From positions 1 to 14,993 of the forward strand of contig JALQPE010001583.1 of assembly GCA_030407315.1 (NCBI GenBank): DNA of 14,993 nucleotides, written 5' to 3'. Source of the DNA: Asparagopsis taxiformis (Eukaryota > Rhodophyta > Florideophyceae > Bonnemaisoniales > Bonnemaisoniaceae). The notes under the pieces were generated by a model, which did no database searches, was not told the origin of the DNA, and was given only the letters and a program-made list of their open reading frames with translations. The translations under genes and the position numbers were made by a program. Position 1 is the stretch's first letter; every line of letters starts with the position of its first letter. This document shows, one piece after another, positions 8,060 to 14,993 of this stretch.

Positions 8060-8884
8060 TCAGCCCCCCAGAAAGCTCTTGCGCACCTCGGGATCGGCCA
8101 GCAGTTCCTTGCCTGTCCCGGTATAGGCGTTGCGCCCTGCACGAGGACATAGCCCTTGTCGGCGATCTCCAGTGCCTGGCGGCGTTCTGCTCCACCATGA
8201 GGATCGAAAGCCGGTGCGGGCCACCTCGATGATCGGGCGAACAGTTCGTCCATCACGATGGGCGAGACACCGGCGGTGGGTTCGTCCAGCATCAGCACCT
8301 TGGGTTGGGTCATCAGAGCACGGCCCACGGCCACTTGCTGACGCTGACCGCCCGACAGTTTCGCCCGCGGCTGGCGGCGCTTTCCTTGAGGATGGGAGGA
8401 TGGAAACAGTTCGTAGACCTGTTCCATCGTGCTGGTGAAATCATCCAGACGGATGAAGGCGCCCATCTCCAGGTTTCCTCGACGGTCATCGAGGTGAAGA
8501 TGTTGGAGGTCTGAGGCACAAACCCCATGCCCTGCGCCACACGGTCCTGCGGGGTCAGCTGGGTGATGTCGTGCCCGTCCAGCCGAACCGCGCCCGAACG
8601 CACGTCAGCATGCCGAAAACGGCCTTCATCGCGGTCGATTTGCCCGCGCCGTTGGGGCCGACGATGACCGCGATCTCGCCCTTGTCCACGGCAATGGTGC
8701 AATCGTGCAGGATATCGGGCCCCTTGCCATAGCGCCGGTCATCGTGTCGCCGATCAGGTATGGCCCGCCGGGCGCCTCCGTCATGGGCCCCGAACGCTTG
8801 TCGAGTCGATCTCGCTGGGTTTGCCGGGCGGGTGATCGAGGCGTCCTTGTTGCCGCGGTCGTTCTGGTATGGGTTGTCGCTCAT
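8060..8884 (-). CDS. livF: Branched-chain amino acid ABC transporter ATPase LivF (frame-broken)
   Basis: Cytoplasmic ATPase that powers uptake with LivG. Walker A is [18 protein letters not shown] near residue 75; the Q-loop is [10 protein letters not shown]. The signature is [17 protein letters not shown], Walker [14 protein letters not shown], and the switch histidine appears as H/MVEQN in a shifted frame near 8195. The end is KSFLGG. About 275 residues, roughly 40 more than usual because of a polar N-terminal leader ([20 protein letters not shown]) before the ABC core at [20 protein letters not shown]. The ATG at 8884 is preferred because it overlaps the livG stop as ATGA. Frames break near 8765, 8731, 8607, 8476 (one A lost in GAA AAC), about 8400, 8225, 8185 and 8125. 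Confident family call. Confidence 0.93.
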
Positions 8885-9656
8885 ACGGTTGCCACCTGGT
8901 CCTTGTTCTTGAGCCGGTGCCCAGATAGGCCTCGATCACATGCTCGTTGGCCTTGATCTCGTCCAGCGTGCCCTCGGCAGCTTCTTGCCTTCGGCCATGA
9001 CGATGACCGGGTCGCAGATGCGTCCGATGAAATCCATGTCGTGCTCGATCACGCAGAAGGTGTAATCTCGCTCCTTGTTGAGCCGAACGATGGTGTCCGC
9101 GATTGTGTTCAGGAGGGTCCGGTTCACCCCGGCGCCAACCTCGTCGAGGAAGACGATCTTGGCGTCGACCATCATGGTTCGGCCAAGTTCCAGCAGCTTT
9201 TTCTGGCCACCGGAGACCGCGCCTGCCGGGTGATCGGCGAGGTGCGAGATGGTCAGGAAGTCGAGCACCTCGTCGGCCTTCGCCCGCAGGGCGCGTTCCT
9301 CGTCGGCGATGCGTTTGCGCCCCGAACCAGGTGTTCCACAACGTCTCGCCCGATTGTCCGCCCGGCACCATCATCAGGTTCTCGCGGCAGGTCATCGAGT
9401 GGAATTCATGTGCGATCTGGAAGGTGCGCAGCAAGCCCTTGTGGGAACAGTTCGTGCGGCGGCAGGCGGTGATGTCCTCACCGTCCATCGTGACGGTGCC
9501 GCTGGTCGGCGGCAGGGCGCCCGCGATCACGTTGAAGAGCGTCGTCTTGCCCGCGCCGTTCGGTCCCACAAGCCCGGTGATCGATCCCGTGGCAATCTCT
9601 AGCGAGGCACCGTCAACGGCCCGGAAAGCACCGAAATGACGGTGCAGGTTGTCCAC
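8881..9656 (-). CDS. livG: Branched-chain amino acid ABC transporter ATPase LivG (frame-broken)
   Basis: Cytoplasmic ATPase partner of LivF. It opens DNLHRHFGAFRAVDGASLEI, then Walker [21 protein letters not shown]. Next come the Q-loop LLRTFQIAHEF, the signature AVSGGQKKLLELGRTMM, Walker B IVFLDEVGAGVN and the switch histidine CVIEHDMDFIGRICDPVIVM. The C-terminus is ANEHVIEAYLGTGS, ending KNKDQVATV in a shifted frame. About 259 residues, normal. In Walker B a valine replaces the usual proline after DE (DEVGAGVN). Frame changes lie near 9440-9480, near 9325 (one G too many), 8978 and 8913. The start is uncertain: no in-frame ATG lies nearby, so I use GTG at 9656; ATT at 9665 or an ATG lost to a base error are alternatives. 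The stop overlaps the livF start by four bases. Confidence 0.92.
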
Positions 9657-9683
9657 CTTATCAATTGGATAGCCCCGAAAGGC

Positions 9684-9701
9684 GGTGCCGCGAACGGCAC
9701 C
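9684..9701 (-). promoter_or_regulatory. Perfect hairpin just upstream of livG
   Basis: GGTGCCG and CGGCACC pair perfectly around the tetraloop TTCG on the minus strand. It lies about 28 bases before the proposed livG start, between that start and a second hairpin at 9715-9745. It could stabilise the livG mRNA end or mask the ribosome site. No T-run follows, so it is not a classical terminator. Confidence 0.4.
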
Positions 9702-9714
9702 CCCGTAAAGCAGG

Positions 9715-9745
9715 AAGAGCAGCGGGGACTGGCCCAGCTGCTCTT
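9715..9745 (-). terminator. Partial terminator/attenuator hairpin between livJ and livG
   Basis: Nine-base perfect stem: AAGAGCAGC and GCTGCTCTT (9715-9723 with 9737-9745) around a 13-base loop. It starts 15 bases after the livJ stop and is followed on the minus strand by only a broken T-tract (CCTGCTTT). Such leaky hairpins after a binding-protein gene commonly keep livJ mRNA more abundant than the permease and ATPase genes; here that role is inferred. Confidence 0.5.
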
Positions 9746-9759
9746 TTGCATGGTGTCGG

Positions 9760-10938
9760 TTACTTGAACTCGACGGTTTCCGCGGCACCACCGGTGATGG
9801 TGTAGTGGCGGTAGGTCCCGGCGGCTTCACCCGGGCCGATCAGTTCGACACCCGAGGCGCCGACATAGTCGACTCGCCACTTCGGCGAGGATCTCCAGCG
9901 CCTTGGCCAGTTCACCCGGCAGGATCGGCTCGCCGGGGCGTTGGCCACGTCCAGCAGGTTGGCTGCGATGGCGTCGGAGGTGGCGGCGCCGCCCTTCATC
10001 ATCGCCAGCGCCATCAGCGCCGCGGCGTCATAGGACTCGCGGGTGAAGGAGCTGGTCGGGTCGACACCGGCAGCTGCGGTGATCGTCTCGAAGGCTTCTG
10101 CGCCCGCGCGGTCGCCCAGGGCACGGTACCGTAGGAGCCTTCCAGTGCGTCGGAAAGTTCCGAGAACAGGTTGGACCCGAACATGCCGTCGGCCATGACA
10201 TAGGTGTCGAATGCCCGGTGTCGTAGGAGGCCTGGATGATGCCTTTGCCGCCCTGGTCGGTGTAGCCGAAGACCATGAGGGCCTCGCCACCGGCCGAGGC
10301 CAGCGCGCCGATCTCGGCCGAATAGTCTGCCTTGCCGTCGTCATGCGGCGCGGAAAGCGTCACGGTTCCGTCAAAGGCCGATGCGAAGGCATCTGCCAGA
10401 CCTTGCCGTAGTCGTTGTTGGTGTAGGTCACCGCGACTTCGGTGATGCCCTTTTCAGCAAGGATTTCCGCGATGACGGCGCCCTGGCGTGCGTCCGACGG
10501 GGCGGTGCGGAAGAACAGGCCGTTGTCTTCGGCGGTCGAGAGTGCCGGCGAGGTCGCCGAGGGTGAAACCATCGGGACGCCGTTCGGCACGGCCACATTC
10601 GACAGGATCGCGCCGGTCACACCGGAACAGTCGGCGCCCATGATGCCCACGACGCCTTCGGAGACAAGGCGTTCAGCCGCTGCGGTGGCCGCTGCGGCAT
10701 CGATGCAGGTGGAGTCCGCGCGGGCAGGGGCCAGCATGACACCGTCCAGGAAACTTGCCCGAGTCGTGACTTCGGACAACGCCAGTTCGGCTGCATCGGC
10801 CATCGCCGGCGTGATGGATTCGATCGGACCAGTGAAACCGAGGATGATACGATCTTGGCTTCGCTCGCGTGGCTTTCGGCATAGGCGGCCGAAGCGGTCA
10901 GAGCGGACAGCCGTCGTGGCCATCAGCAATTTCTTCAT
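9760..10938 (-). CDS. livJ: Branched-chain amino acid ABC transporter substrate-binding protein LivJ (frame-broken)
   Basis: Periplasmic type I binding protein that captures the amino acid (or a related amide) and delivers it to LivHM. ATG at 10938 has GGGAG eight bases upstream. The signal peptide reads MKKLLMATTAV, then ALTASAAYAESHASEA after a frame change near 10905. The mature protein shows ILGFTGPIESITPAMADAAE, DGVMLAPARADSTCIDAAAA and AERLVSEGVVGIMGADCSGV. Then come NVAVPNGVPMVSPSATSPAL, EVAVTYTNNDYGK, LMVFGYTDQGGKGIIQASYD and SSFTRESYDAAALMALAMMK, ending GGAAETVEFK. About 393 residues, normal. The two cysteines near residues 75 and 100 are placed as in the conserved disulfide of this family. 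Breaks lie near 10905, 10850, 10390, 10365, 10210, 10110, 9940 and 9880. The specific ligand is not predictable by eye. Confidence 0.92.
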
Positions 10939-11061
10939 TTGATAACTCCCATGTTGGATCTTGATGTCCTGGCGGAAGCCTAAGCATCGTTTTCCGAAAA
11001 GAAAAGGCCCCACGCGCCGAACGCCGGGAGGCGGACGCCAAGTCAGTCTGGCTCTGCCGCG

Positions 11062-11084
11062 CCCGGACCAATTCCCTGTCCGGG
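11062..11084. promoter_or_regulatory. Inverted repeat upstream of the aldose dehydrogenase gene
   Basis: CCCGGAC and GTCCGGG pair perfectly around a nine-base spacer (11069-11077), 31 bases before the dehydrogenase ATG in the gap shared with livJ. No T-run follows on either strand. It could be an operator or a leader hairpin. I found no convincing promoter hexamers for either gene in this gap. Confidence 0.3.
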
Positions 11085-11115
11085 GGTTCACGCCTTGGGC
11101 AAAGGGAGTAGCGCA

Positions 11116-12215
11116 ATGAAACGGAATTCACTGGTGGCAATCCTGGCGGGTGGCGTGATCGGAATGGGTGGCGCCATCAGGCCTCGCCTATCCAGACAGA
11201 GGCGGGCCGATGGAAATCCTTCCCGTGGTCGAAGGGCTGGACATTCCCTGGGCCTCGATTTTCTGCCGGACGGCACCATCCTCGTCACCGAGCGGGGGGG
11301 CGTCTCCTGCGGATCAAAGATGGCAGTTCGACGGTGGTCGAGGGGACGCCGGACGTCGTGGACAGCGGTCAGGGTGGCCTCCTGGACGTCATGGTCCCTC
11401 GTGATTTCGAGACCAGCCGCGAGGTCTTCTTCACTTACGCGCGCAAGCAGGGCGGGGCACCGGAACAGCCGTGTTCAAAGCCCGCCTGTCCGCGGACGGC
11501 GCCCGGCTGGAGGAGGGTAAGACGATCTTCGAAATCGCCGAAGGCACGCGCGGCGGACGCCATTTCGGTTCGCGCCTGTCGAGGCCGAGGACGGGCATCT
11601 CTTTGTGACCGTGGGCGATCGGGGCGATGGCCCCAAGGCGCAGGACCTCTCGATGCACAATGGCTCGGTGTGCGCATTACACGCGACGGGGCCACGGCGC
11701 CGGGCAATCGTTCGTGGATGCGGAGGGGCACTGCCCGAGATTGGTCCTTTGGCCATCGCAACCCGCAGGGCGCGGCCTTGGATGGCTCGGGCCAGCTTTG
11801 GGCCGTGGAACATGGGGCCCGCGGCGGCGACGAAGTGAACCGGATCGCGGCCGGTACGAACTATGGCTGGCCTGTGATTTCCTACGGCGCAATTACAATG
11901 GCAGCAAGATCGGCGAGGGCACGCAGAAAAGAAGGCATGGCGCAGCCGGTCTACTACTGGGATCCGTCCATCGCGCCCTCGGGTAGACCTTTTACGACGG
12001 AAACGTGACGGACTGGTCCGGAAATGCGTTCATCGGGTCGTTGAAGTTCGACTACATCTCGCGCTTGTCCGGCGACCCTCTTGCCGAGTCGAACGGATCG
12101 AGAGCGATGAGACCCTGCGGGTCCGCGACGTGGACCAAGGGCCGGACGGTGGGCTTTGGTTCCTCAGCGTCGGTAACGGGGCACTTTACCGGATGGGCCG
12201 TCCTCGGACGGCTGA
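11116..12215 (+). CDS. PQQ-dependent soluble aldose sugar dehydrogenase (frame-broken)
   Basis: Periplasmic quinoprotein of the GSDH/YliI family that oxidises aldose sugars at C1 and passes electrons toward the respiratory chain. ATG at 11116 follows GGGAG and opens a signal peptide, MKRNSLVAILAGGVIGMG. The beta-propeller then shows MEILPVVEGLDIPWA, LDFLPDGTILVTERGG and QGGLLDVMVPRDFETSREVF. The catalytic histidine region is RGGRHFGSRL, followed by EDGHLFVTVGDRGDGPKAQD. The PQQ-contact motif is SFGHRNPQGAALDGSGQLWA, then VEHGARGGDEVNRIAAGTNY and FIGSLKFDYISRLSG. About 367 residues, normal. Frames break near 11183, 11265, 11305, 11460, 11565, 11670, 11725, 11893, 11985, 12090 and 12197. With the last break it ends at 12215 (MGPSSDG); without it, at about 12253 inside the terminator. 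It needs PQQ, whose synthesis genes are not in view. Confidence 0.9.
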
Positions 12216-12241
12216 AGTCTTTCACGATAGTCCGAGAAGAG

Positions 12242-12272
12242 ACGGCCCCGGATGACCTTCGGGGCTGTTTTT
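12242..12272 (+). terminator. Rho-independent terminator after the aldose dehydrogenase gene
   Basis: ACGGCCCCG (12242-12250) pairs with CGGGGCTGT (12260-12268), a nine-base stem with one G-T pair and a nine-base loop. A run of five T (12268-12272) follows. It lies 27 bases past the corrected dehydrogenase stop and supports ending that gene at 12215. Confidence 0.82.
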
Positions 12273-12295
12273 CGTCTGACGGTGGATCATTTGAT

Positions 12296-12307
12296 TGACA
12301 AAAGTCA
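12296..12307. promoter_or_regulatory. Short palindrome upstream of the MarR-GNAT gene
   Basis: TGAC-AAAA-GTCA is a perfect short inverted repeat about 20 bases before the ATG at 12328, in an A/T-rich patch unlike the GC-rich surroundings. MarR proteins often bind such sites in front of their own genes; this one is short and the assignment is tentative. Confidence 0.25.
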
Positions 12308-12327
12308 GAAAAAATATCGAGGCCTGC

Positions 12328-13195
12328 ATGACCATCGACGCCATCGCCCGCACCCGCCGTTTTCATCGCGCCGTGACCTCGGAGGTCGGGGCGCTTGATT
12401 CCTCTTCCTTGGCCGAGGGCGTCCGCTTGGTCCTGCACGGGTTCTGCATGCGATCGGTAACGGGGTGTCGGACGTGGCAGAGATCCGGGCGCACCTCAAG
12501 CTCGATTCCGGCCTGATGAGCCGCCTTCTGCGGGGGCTGGAGGACGAGGGGCTGGTCACGGTCACGGCTTCAGACAGGATGCACGCCGCCGACAAGCCCA
12601 GCTGACCCCTGCCGGGAAGACGGAATTCGCGGCATACGAGGCACTCTCTGACGCGCAGGCGGGGCGATCCTGTCCCGACATCCCATCCCGAGGCGCTCTT
12701 GCAGGCGATGGATCTTGTCGCCACGGCGTGGGATCGATCGGACCGCAATCCAGCGCGTGCCGCCGTCGGACCCGCGCGCGCAGCATTGTCTTGCCACCTA
12801 CTACGCAGAGCTTGCCGAGCGGTTTTCAGGCGGGTTTGACGTCAACTTATCCGCCGATCCCGAAGCGCGGGACATGGAACCACCGCGTGGCGCCTTCCTG
12901 CTGGCGGTCTGGACGGCCTGGCAATCGGCTGTGCCGGGTTGAAGGGCACGGACAAGGGTTATGCCGAGGTCAAACGTGTCTGGGTCGCGCCTTCGGCGAG
13001 GCGCATGGGACTGGCCGACCTTCTGATGCAGGCCATCGAGGACGAGGCGCGAGGGCTTGGGATCAGGACTCTGCGACTGGACACCAACAGCGCGCTGCCT
13101 GAGGCGGTGCGCTTTTACCGAAGTCCGGGTGGCGCGAAATTCCGCGCTTCAACGACGATCCGTATCCGGATGTTTTCTTTGAGAAACACCTGTGA
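12328..13195 (+). CDS. MarR-type HTH regulator fused to a GNAT N-acetyltransferase (frame-broken)
   Basis: Two-domain protein: an N-terminal winged helix of the MarR type and a C-terminal acetyl-CoA-dependent N-acetyltransferase. ATG at 12328 follows GAGG and reads MTIDAIARTRRFHRAVTSEV. The recognition region is EIRAHLKLDSGLMSRLLRGL, then EDEGLVTVTASDR and QLTPAGKTEFAAYEAL (about residues 1-145). The GNAT part has YYAELAERFSGGFDVNLSAD, YAEVKRVWVAPSARRMGLAD (the acetyl-CoA loop, usually R/Q-x-x-G-x-G/A), LLMQAIEDEARGLGIRTLRL and DTNSALPEAVRFYRS, ending FFEKHL. About 290 residues, as usual for this fused family. Frames break near 12408, 12470, 12588, 12660, 12725, 12790, 12910 and 13128. The acetylated substrate is unknown. 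It converges on the next GNAT gene with one base between the stops. Confidence 0.88.
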
Positions 13196-13196
13196 A

Positions 13197-13688
13197 TCAG
13201 GTCAGGTCGCGTTCGTAGTAGGCACTGTCGCACCATTCCCATCCACCGTAGAGAAAGTTCTTTTCCTCGGTTCTCAGGTGGGTGAATCCGAGTTTCCCCA
13301 GCAACGGGCAGAAGCGGTATTGCGCGGGTCGATCTCGGCGGTCAGCTTTGACAGATCCGGCCGTTGCCGGGCCAGTTCCGGCAAGAGCGCCGAGAGGGCC
13401 TCGAAAGGCCAGCCCTTTGCCCCAGTGGTCGGGATGCAGGATGTAGCCAAAGTCCGGCGCCCGCCACATGCCGCCTTGCGATGCATCTTCCCTGATATTC
13501 GATCACCAGGTCAACGCTGTCGGGACGGTCGTGGATGAGGCCTTGCAGATAGCCCAGCGTTTGCGTGATGTCGTCATGTGCGGGGTGCGCCCAATACCGC
13601 ATGGCGCGCGGATACGACAGCACGGCGTGCAACGGCTCCAGGTCCGTTGGGCGCGCCGCCGCAACAGCAGGCGCGCGGTCCGGATCAC
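13197..13688 (-). CDS. GNAT-family N-acetyltransferase, RimJ/RimL-like (frame-broken)
   Basis: Cytoplasmic acetyl-CoA-dependent acetyltransferase of the Acetyltransf_3 (RimJ/RimL) type. It starts at GTG 13688 with IRTARLLLRR, then DLEPLHAVLSYPRAMRYWAH, THDD-like PAHDDITQTLGYLQGLIHDR and DSVDLVIEYQGRCIGKA. The core continues PDFGYILHPDHWGKG (the acetyl-CoA-binding strand and loop), FEALSALLPELARQRPDLSK, LTAEIDPRNTASAR and LLGKLGFTHLRTEEKNFLYG, ending YERDLT. About 164 residues, normal. The GTG overlaps the stop of the upstream AraC-type gene (GTGA), so the two are translated together. Frames break near 13650, 13490, 13400 and 13308. The target, an amino group on a protein or small molecule, cannot be told. 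Confidence 0.88.
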
Positions 13689-14690
13689 ACCGACAGGCGC
13701 GAGGACTGGGCGCCGCGTTCCCGGTAAGGGGTCGTCTTGTAATGCGCGCGGTAGCATTTCGAGAAATGCGAAGGCGAGGCAAAGCCGCAGGCCAGCGCCA
13801 CGTTGATCACGCTCATTTCCGTCTGCATTAGCAGGTTCCGGGCCTTCTGCAGGCGCAATTCCATGTAGTAGCGCTTGGGCGAGCGGTTGAGGTAGCGCCG
13901 GAACAGCCGTTCAAGCTGGCGCGTGGACATGCCGACTTCCTTGGCCAGTACCGATGGGCTGATTGGTTCCTCGATGTTGCTTTCCATCATCTGGATGACC
14001 TGGCTCAGCTGGGGTGCCGAACGCCGATGCGGGTCGGCACGCTCAGCCGCTGGGTGTCCTGGTCGGTCCGGATCGAGGAGTAGATCTGTTGGTCTGCCAC
14101 TGCGTGGCCAGTTCTTCGCCGTGGTCATTGGCGATGATCTGCAGGAAAAGGTCGATGGACGACGTGCCGCCCGCCGTGGTGAGCCGGTTGCCGTCGATGG
14201 TAAAGACCGACTTGGTCAGGTCCACCTCGTCGAACTCTTCCGCGAAACTGTCCTGGTTCTCCCAGTGAATCGTCGCCCGCTTGCCATCCAGCAGCCCGGC
14301 CTTCGCCAGAGTATAGGCTGCGGTGCAAAGCCTCCGATCACCAGCCCCTTGCGGCCTCGCGGCGCAACCAGCTGAGAAGGCGTTTCGAGGTCGCCTTCTG
14401 CACGTCCGACCCGCCGCAGATCACGATGGTGTCTTCGCGGTGCAATTGTCTAGGCCGCCGTCGAGCTGAAAGACCGTATCGGTGGAGCAGCTGGCCGTTT
14501 CACCGCCTTCGCTGACGACGCGCCATTCATACAGGTTCTTCTGCGACATGCGGTTGGCAAGGCGCAGGCAATCCAGCGCCGCGGCAAAGGACAGCAGAGT
14601 GAAATTGTCGAGGAGGACGAAGACGAAACGGCGAGGCTTGGCCGGAACCGTATCAAGTTCGATGACCTGGCGCTGAGGCGGGGGAAACAT
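13685..14690 (-). CDS. GlxA-family transcription regulator: DJ-1/PfpI domain plus AraC HTH (frame-broken)
   Basis: Cytoplasmic regulator with an N-terminal glutamine-amidotransferase-like sensing domain and a C-terminal AraC double helix-turn-helix. ATG at 14690, with GAGG upstream, opens MFPPPQRQVIELDTVPAKPR. The DJ-1/PfpI part shows RFVFVLLDNFTLLSFAAALD, LRLANRMSQKNLYEWRVVSE, TIVICGGSD, the Cys elbow GLCTAAYTLAKAGLLDGKRA with IHWENQ, and TAGGTSSIDLFLQIIANDHG. The HTH part has LSQVIQMMESNIEEPISPSV, LAKEVGMSTRQLERLFRRYL, SPKRYYMELRLQKARNLLMQ and ALACGFASPSHFSKCYRAHY. About 335 residues, normal. Frames break near 14437, 14325, 14095 and 14020. Relatives (GbdR, CdhR, ArgR) respond to betaine, carnitine or amino acids; which applies here is unknown. 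Confidence 0.9.
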
Positions 14691-14743
14691 GAGATGCCAC
14701 CTCTTGATCGTGCTGCGGCAGCCGGACCGCAGATCTGTCGAAG

Positions 14744-14758
14744 CACATGGCAGATGTG
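14744..14758. promoter_or_regulatory. Inverted repeat between the GlxA-type regulator and DAHP synthase genes
   Basis: CACAT-ggcag-ATGTG, perfect five-base arms with a five-base spacer, 54 bases upstream of the regulator's ATG. A second palindrome, GACATGTC, lies at 14773-14780. Either could be an operator for the regulator; no binding is known. Confidence 0.3.
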
Positions 14759-14794
14759 ATCAGCAGCGTCAAGACATGTCGCGAAAAACACGGC

Positions 14795-14823
14795 TGGTCA
14801 CGCGAAGTGCCGCAGAGTATACA
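14795..14823 (+). promoter_or_regulatory. Possible sigma70-type promoter for DAHP synthase
   Basis: TGGTCA (14795-14800) and TATACA (14818-14823) are 17 bases apart, each four of six to consensus. Transcription would start near 14830, giving a leader of about 37 bases that contains the GGAGA ribosome site before ATG 14867. Confidence 0.4.
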
Positions 14824-14866
14824 GCCTCTCCGTTAGCGCTCGAAAACGATCAACCGGAGAAAACAG

Positions 14867-14993
14867 ATGACCGAGTGGCAGAAAACGACTGGCGTGCCAA
14901 GCCGCGGGTTCAGATGCCCGAGTATACGGACGCCGAGGCCCTGCATGCCGTAGAGGCACAGTTGGCCAAGTATCCGCCGCTGGTCTTTGCCGG
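14867..14993 (+). CDS. Class II 3-deoxy-7-phosphoheptulonate (DAHP) synthase, N-terminus
   Basis: First enzyme of the shikimate pathway, joining phosphoenolpyruvate and erythrose 4-phosphate. Only the first 42 or so residues are in the window. ATG 14867 has GGAGA seven bases upstream and begins MTEWQK. After one missing A in a run of A (near 14883) the frame continues NDWRAKPRVQMPEYTDAEAL, then HAVEAQLAKYPPLVFAG at the edge. The W-R-x-K-P-x-x-Q-x-P-x-Y start and the PPLVFAGE-type segment are typical of class II (plant-like) DAHP synthases, which many alphaproteobacteria use. Without the frame correction the reading frame stops after about 28 residues. Confidence 0.85.

Noticed and set aside
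10990..11000. TTTTC-c-GAAAA repeat upstream of livJ as an operator
   Set aside because: Very short and low in complexity, beside a run of A; I cannot separate it from chance.
12295..12317. TTGACA at 12295-12300 as the -35 box of the MarR-GNAT promoter
   Set aside because: The only -10-like sequence downstream (AAATAT) is about 11-12 bases away, too close, and nothing suitable lies at 16-18 bases.
13188..13202. ACCTG-tgaat-CAGGT hairpin at the convergent stops as a bidirectional terminator
   Set aside because: The stem is only five base pairs and no T-run follows on either strand.
1..14993. A region of pseudogenes or decaying mobile DNA
   Set aside because: No transposase, integrase or terminal repeat is visible, and every gene keeps its motifs, start, stop and operon spacing. 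The breaks look like base-calling error.

Overview
The window is GC-rich, and its gene families and arrangement suggest an alphaproteobacterium, most likely Rhodobacteraceae (Roseobacter/Paracoccus type). The clues are a class II DAHP synthase, an XRE-cupin regulator divergent from an acyl-CoA synthetase, a long LivM, and a liv operon with small secreted proteins inside it. The assignment rests on recognising protein families by eye, not on a database search.

Almost every gene is broken into two to many reading frames, although its motifs and both ends are intact. Where I checked, adding one base to a short homopolymer run usually rejoins the frames; a few sites need one base removed. I read this as sequence error, not gene decay. 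CDS coordinates below therefore run from the true start to the true stop across these frame breaks, and lengths are approximate.

Layout. (1) 1-1124, minus: Bcr/CflA-type drug efflux MFS transporter, cut by the left edge. (2) 1263-3842, minus: acyl-CoA synthetase, cytoplasmic DsbA/FrnE-like oxidoreductase and a two-helix potassium channel, a probable operon ending in a terminator. (3) 3867-4537: operator/promoter and an XRE-cupin regulator, divergent from that operon. (4) 4543-4775, minus: a small protein of about 77 residues, distantly CsbD-like. (5) 4891-10938, minus: a complete branched-chain amino acid ABC transporter operon (livJ-G-F, two small secreted proteins, livH-M) ending in a strong terminator. 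(6) 11116-12272, plus: periplasmic PQQ-dependent aldose dehydrogenase with terminator, divergent from livJ. (7) 12328-13195, plus: MarR-GNAT fusion. (8) 13197-14690, minus: GlxA-type AraC regulator and an overlapping GNAT acetyltransferase gene. (9) 14867 to the right edge, plus: start of a class II DAHP synthase.

The liv block is the core. LivJ binds the substrate in the periplasm, LivH and LivM form the channel, and LivG and LivF are the ATPases. The acyl-CoA synthetase operon probably answers to the neighbouring XRE-cupin protein, which may sense a small carboxylic ligand. No gap between genes exceeds 300 bases. I saw no tRNA, rRNA, insertion sequence, prophage, CRISPR array or clear horizontal-transfer signature. 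Nothing here is plainly a new system; the least explained genes are the two secreted proteins inside the liv operon and the small CsbD-like gene.
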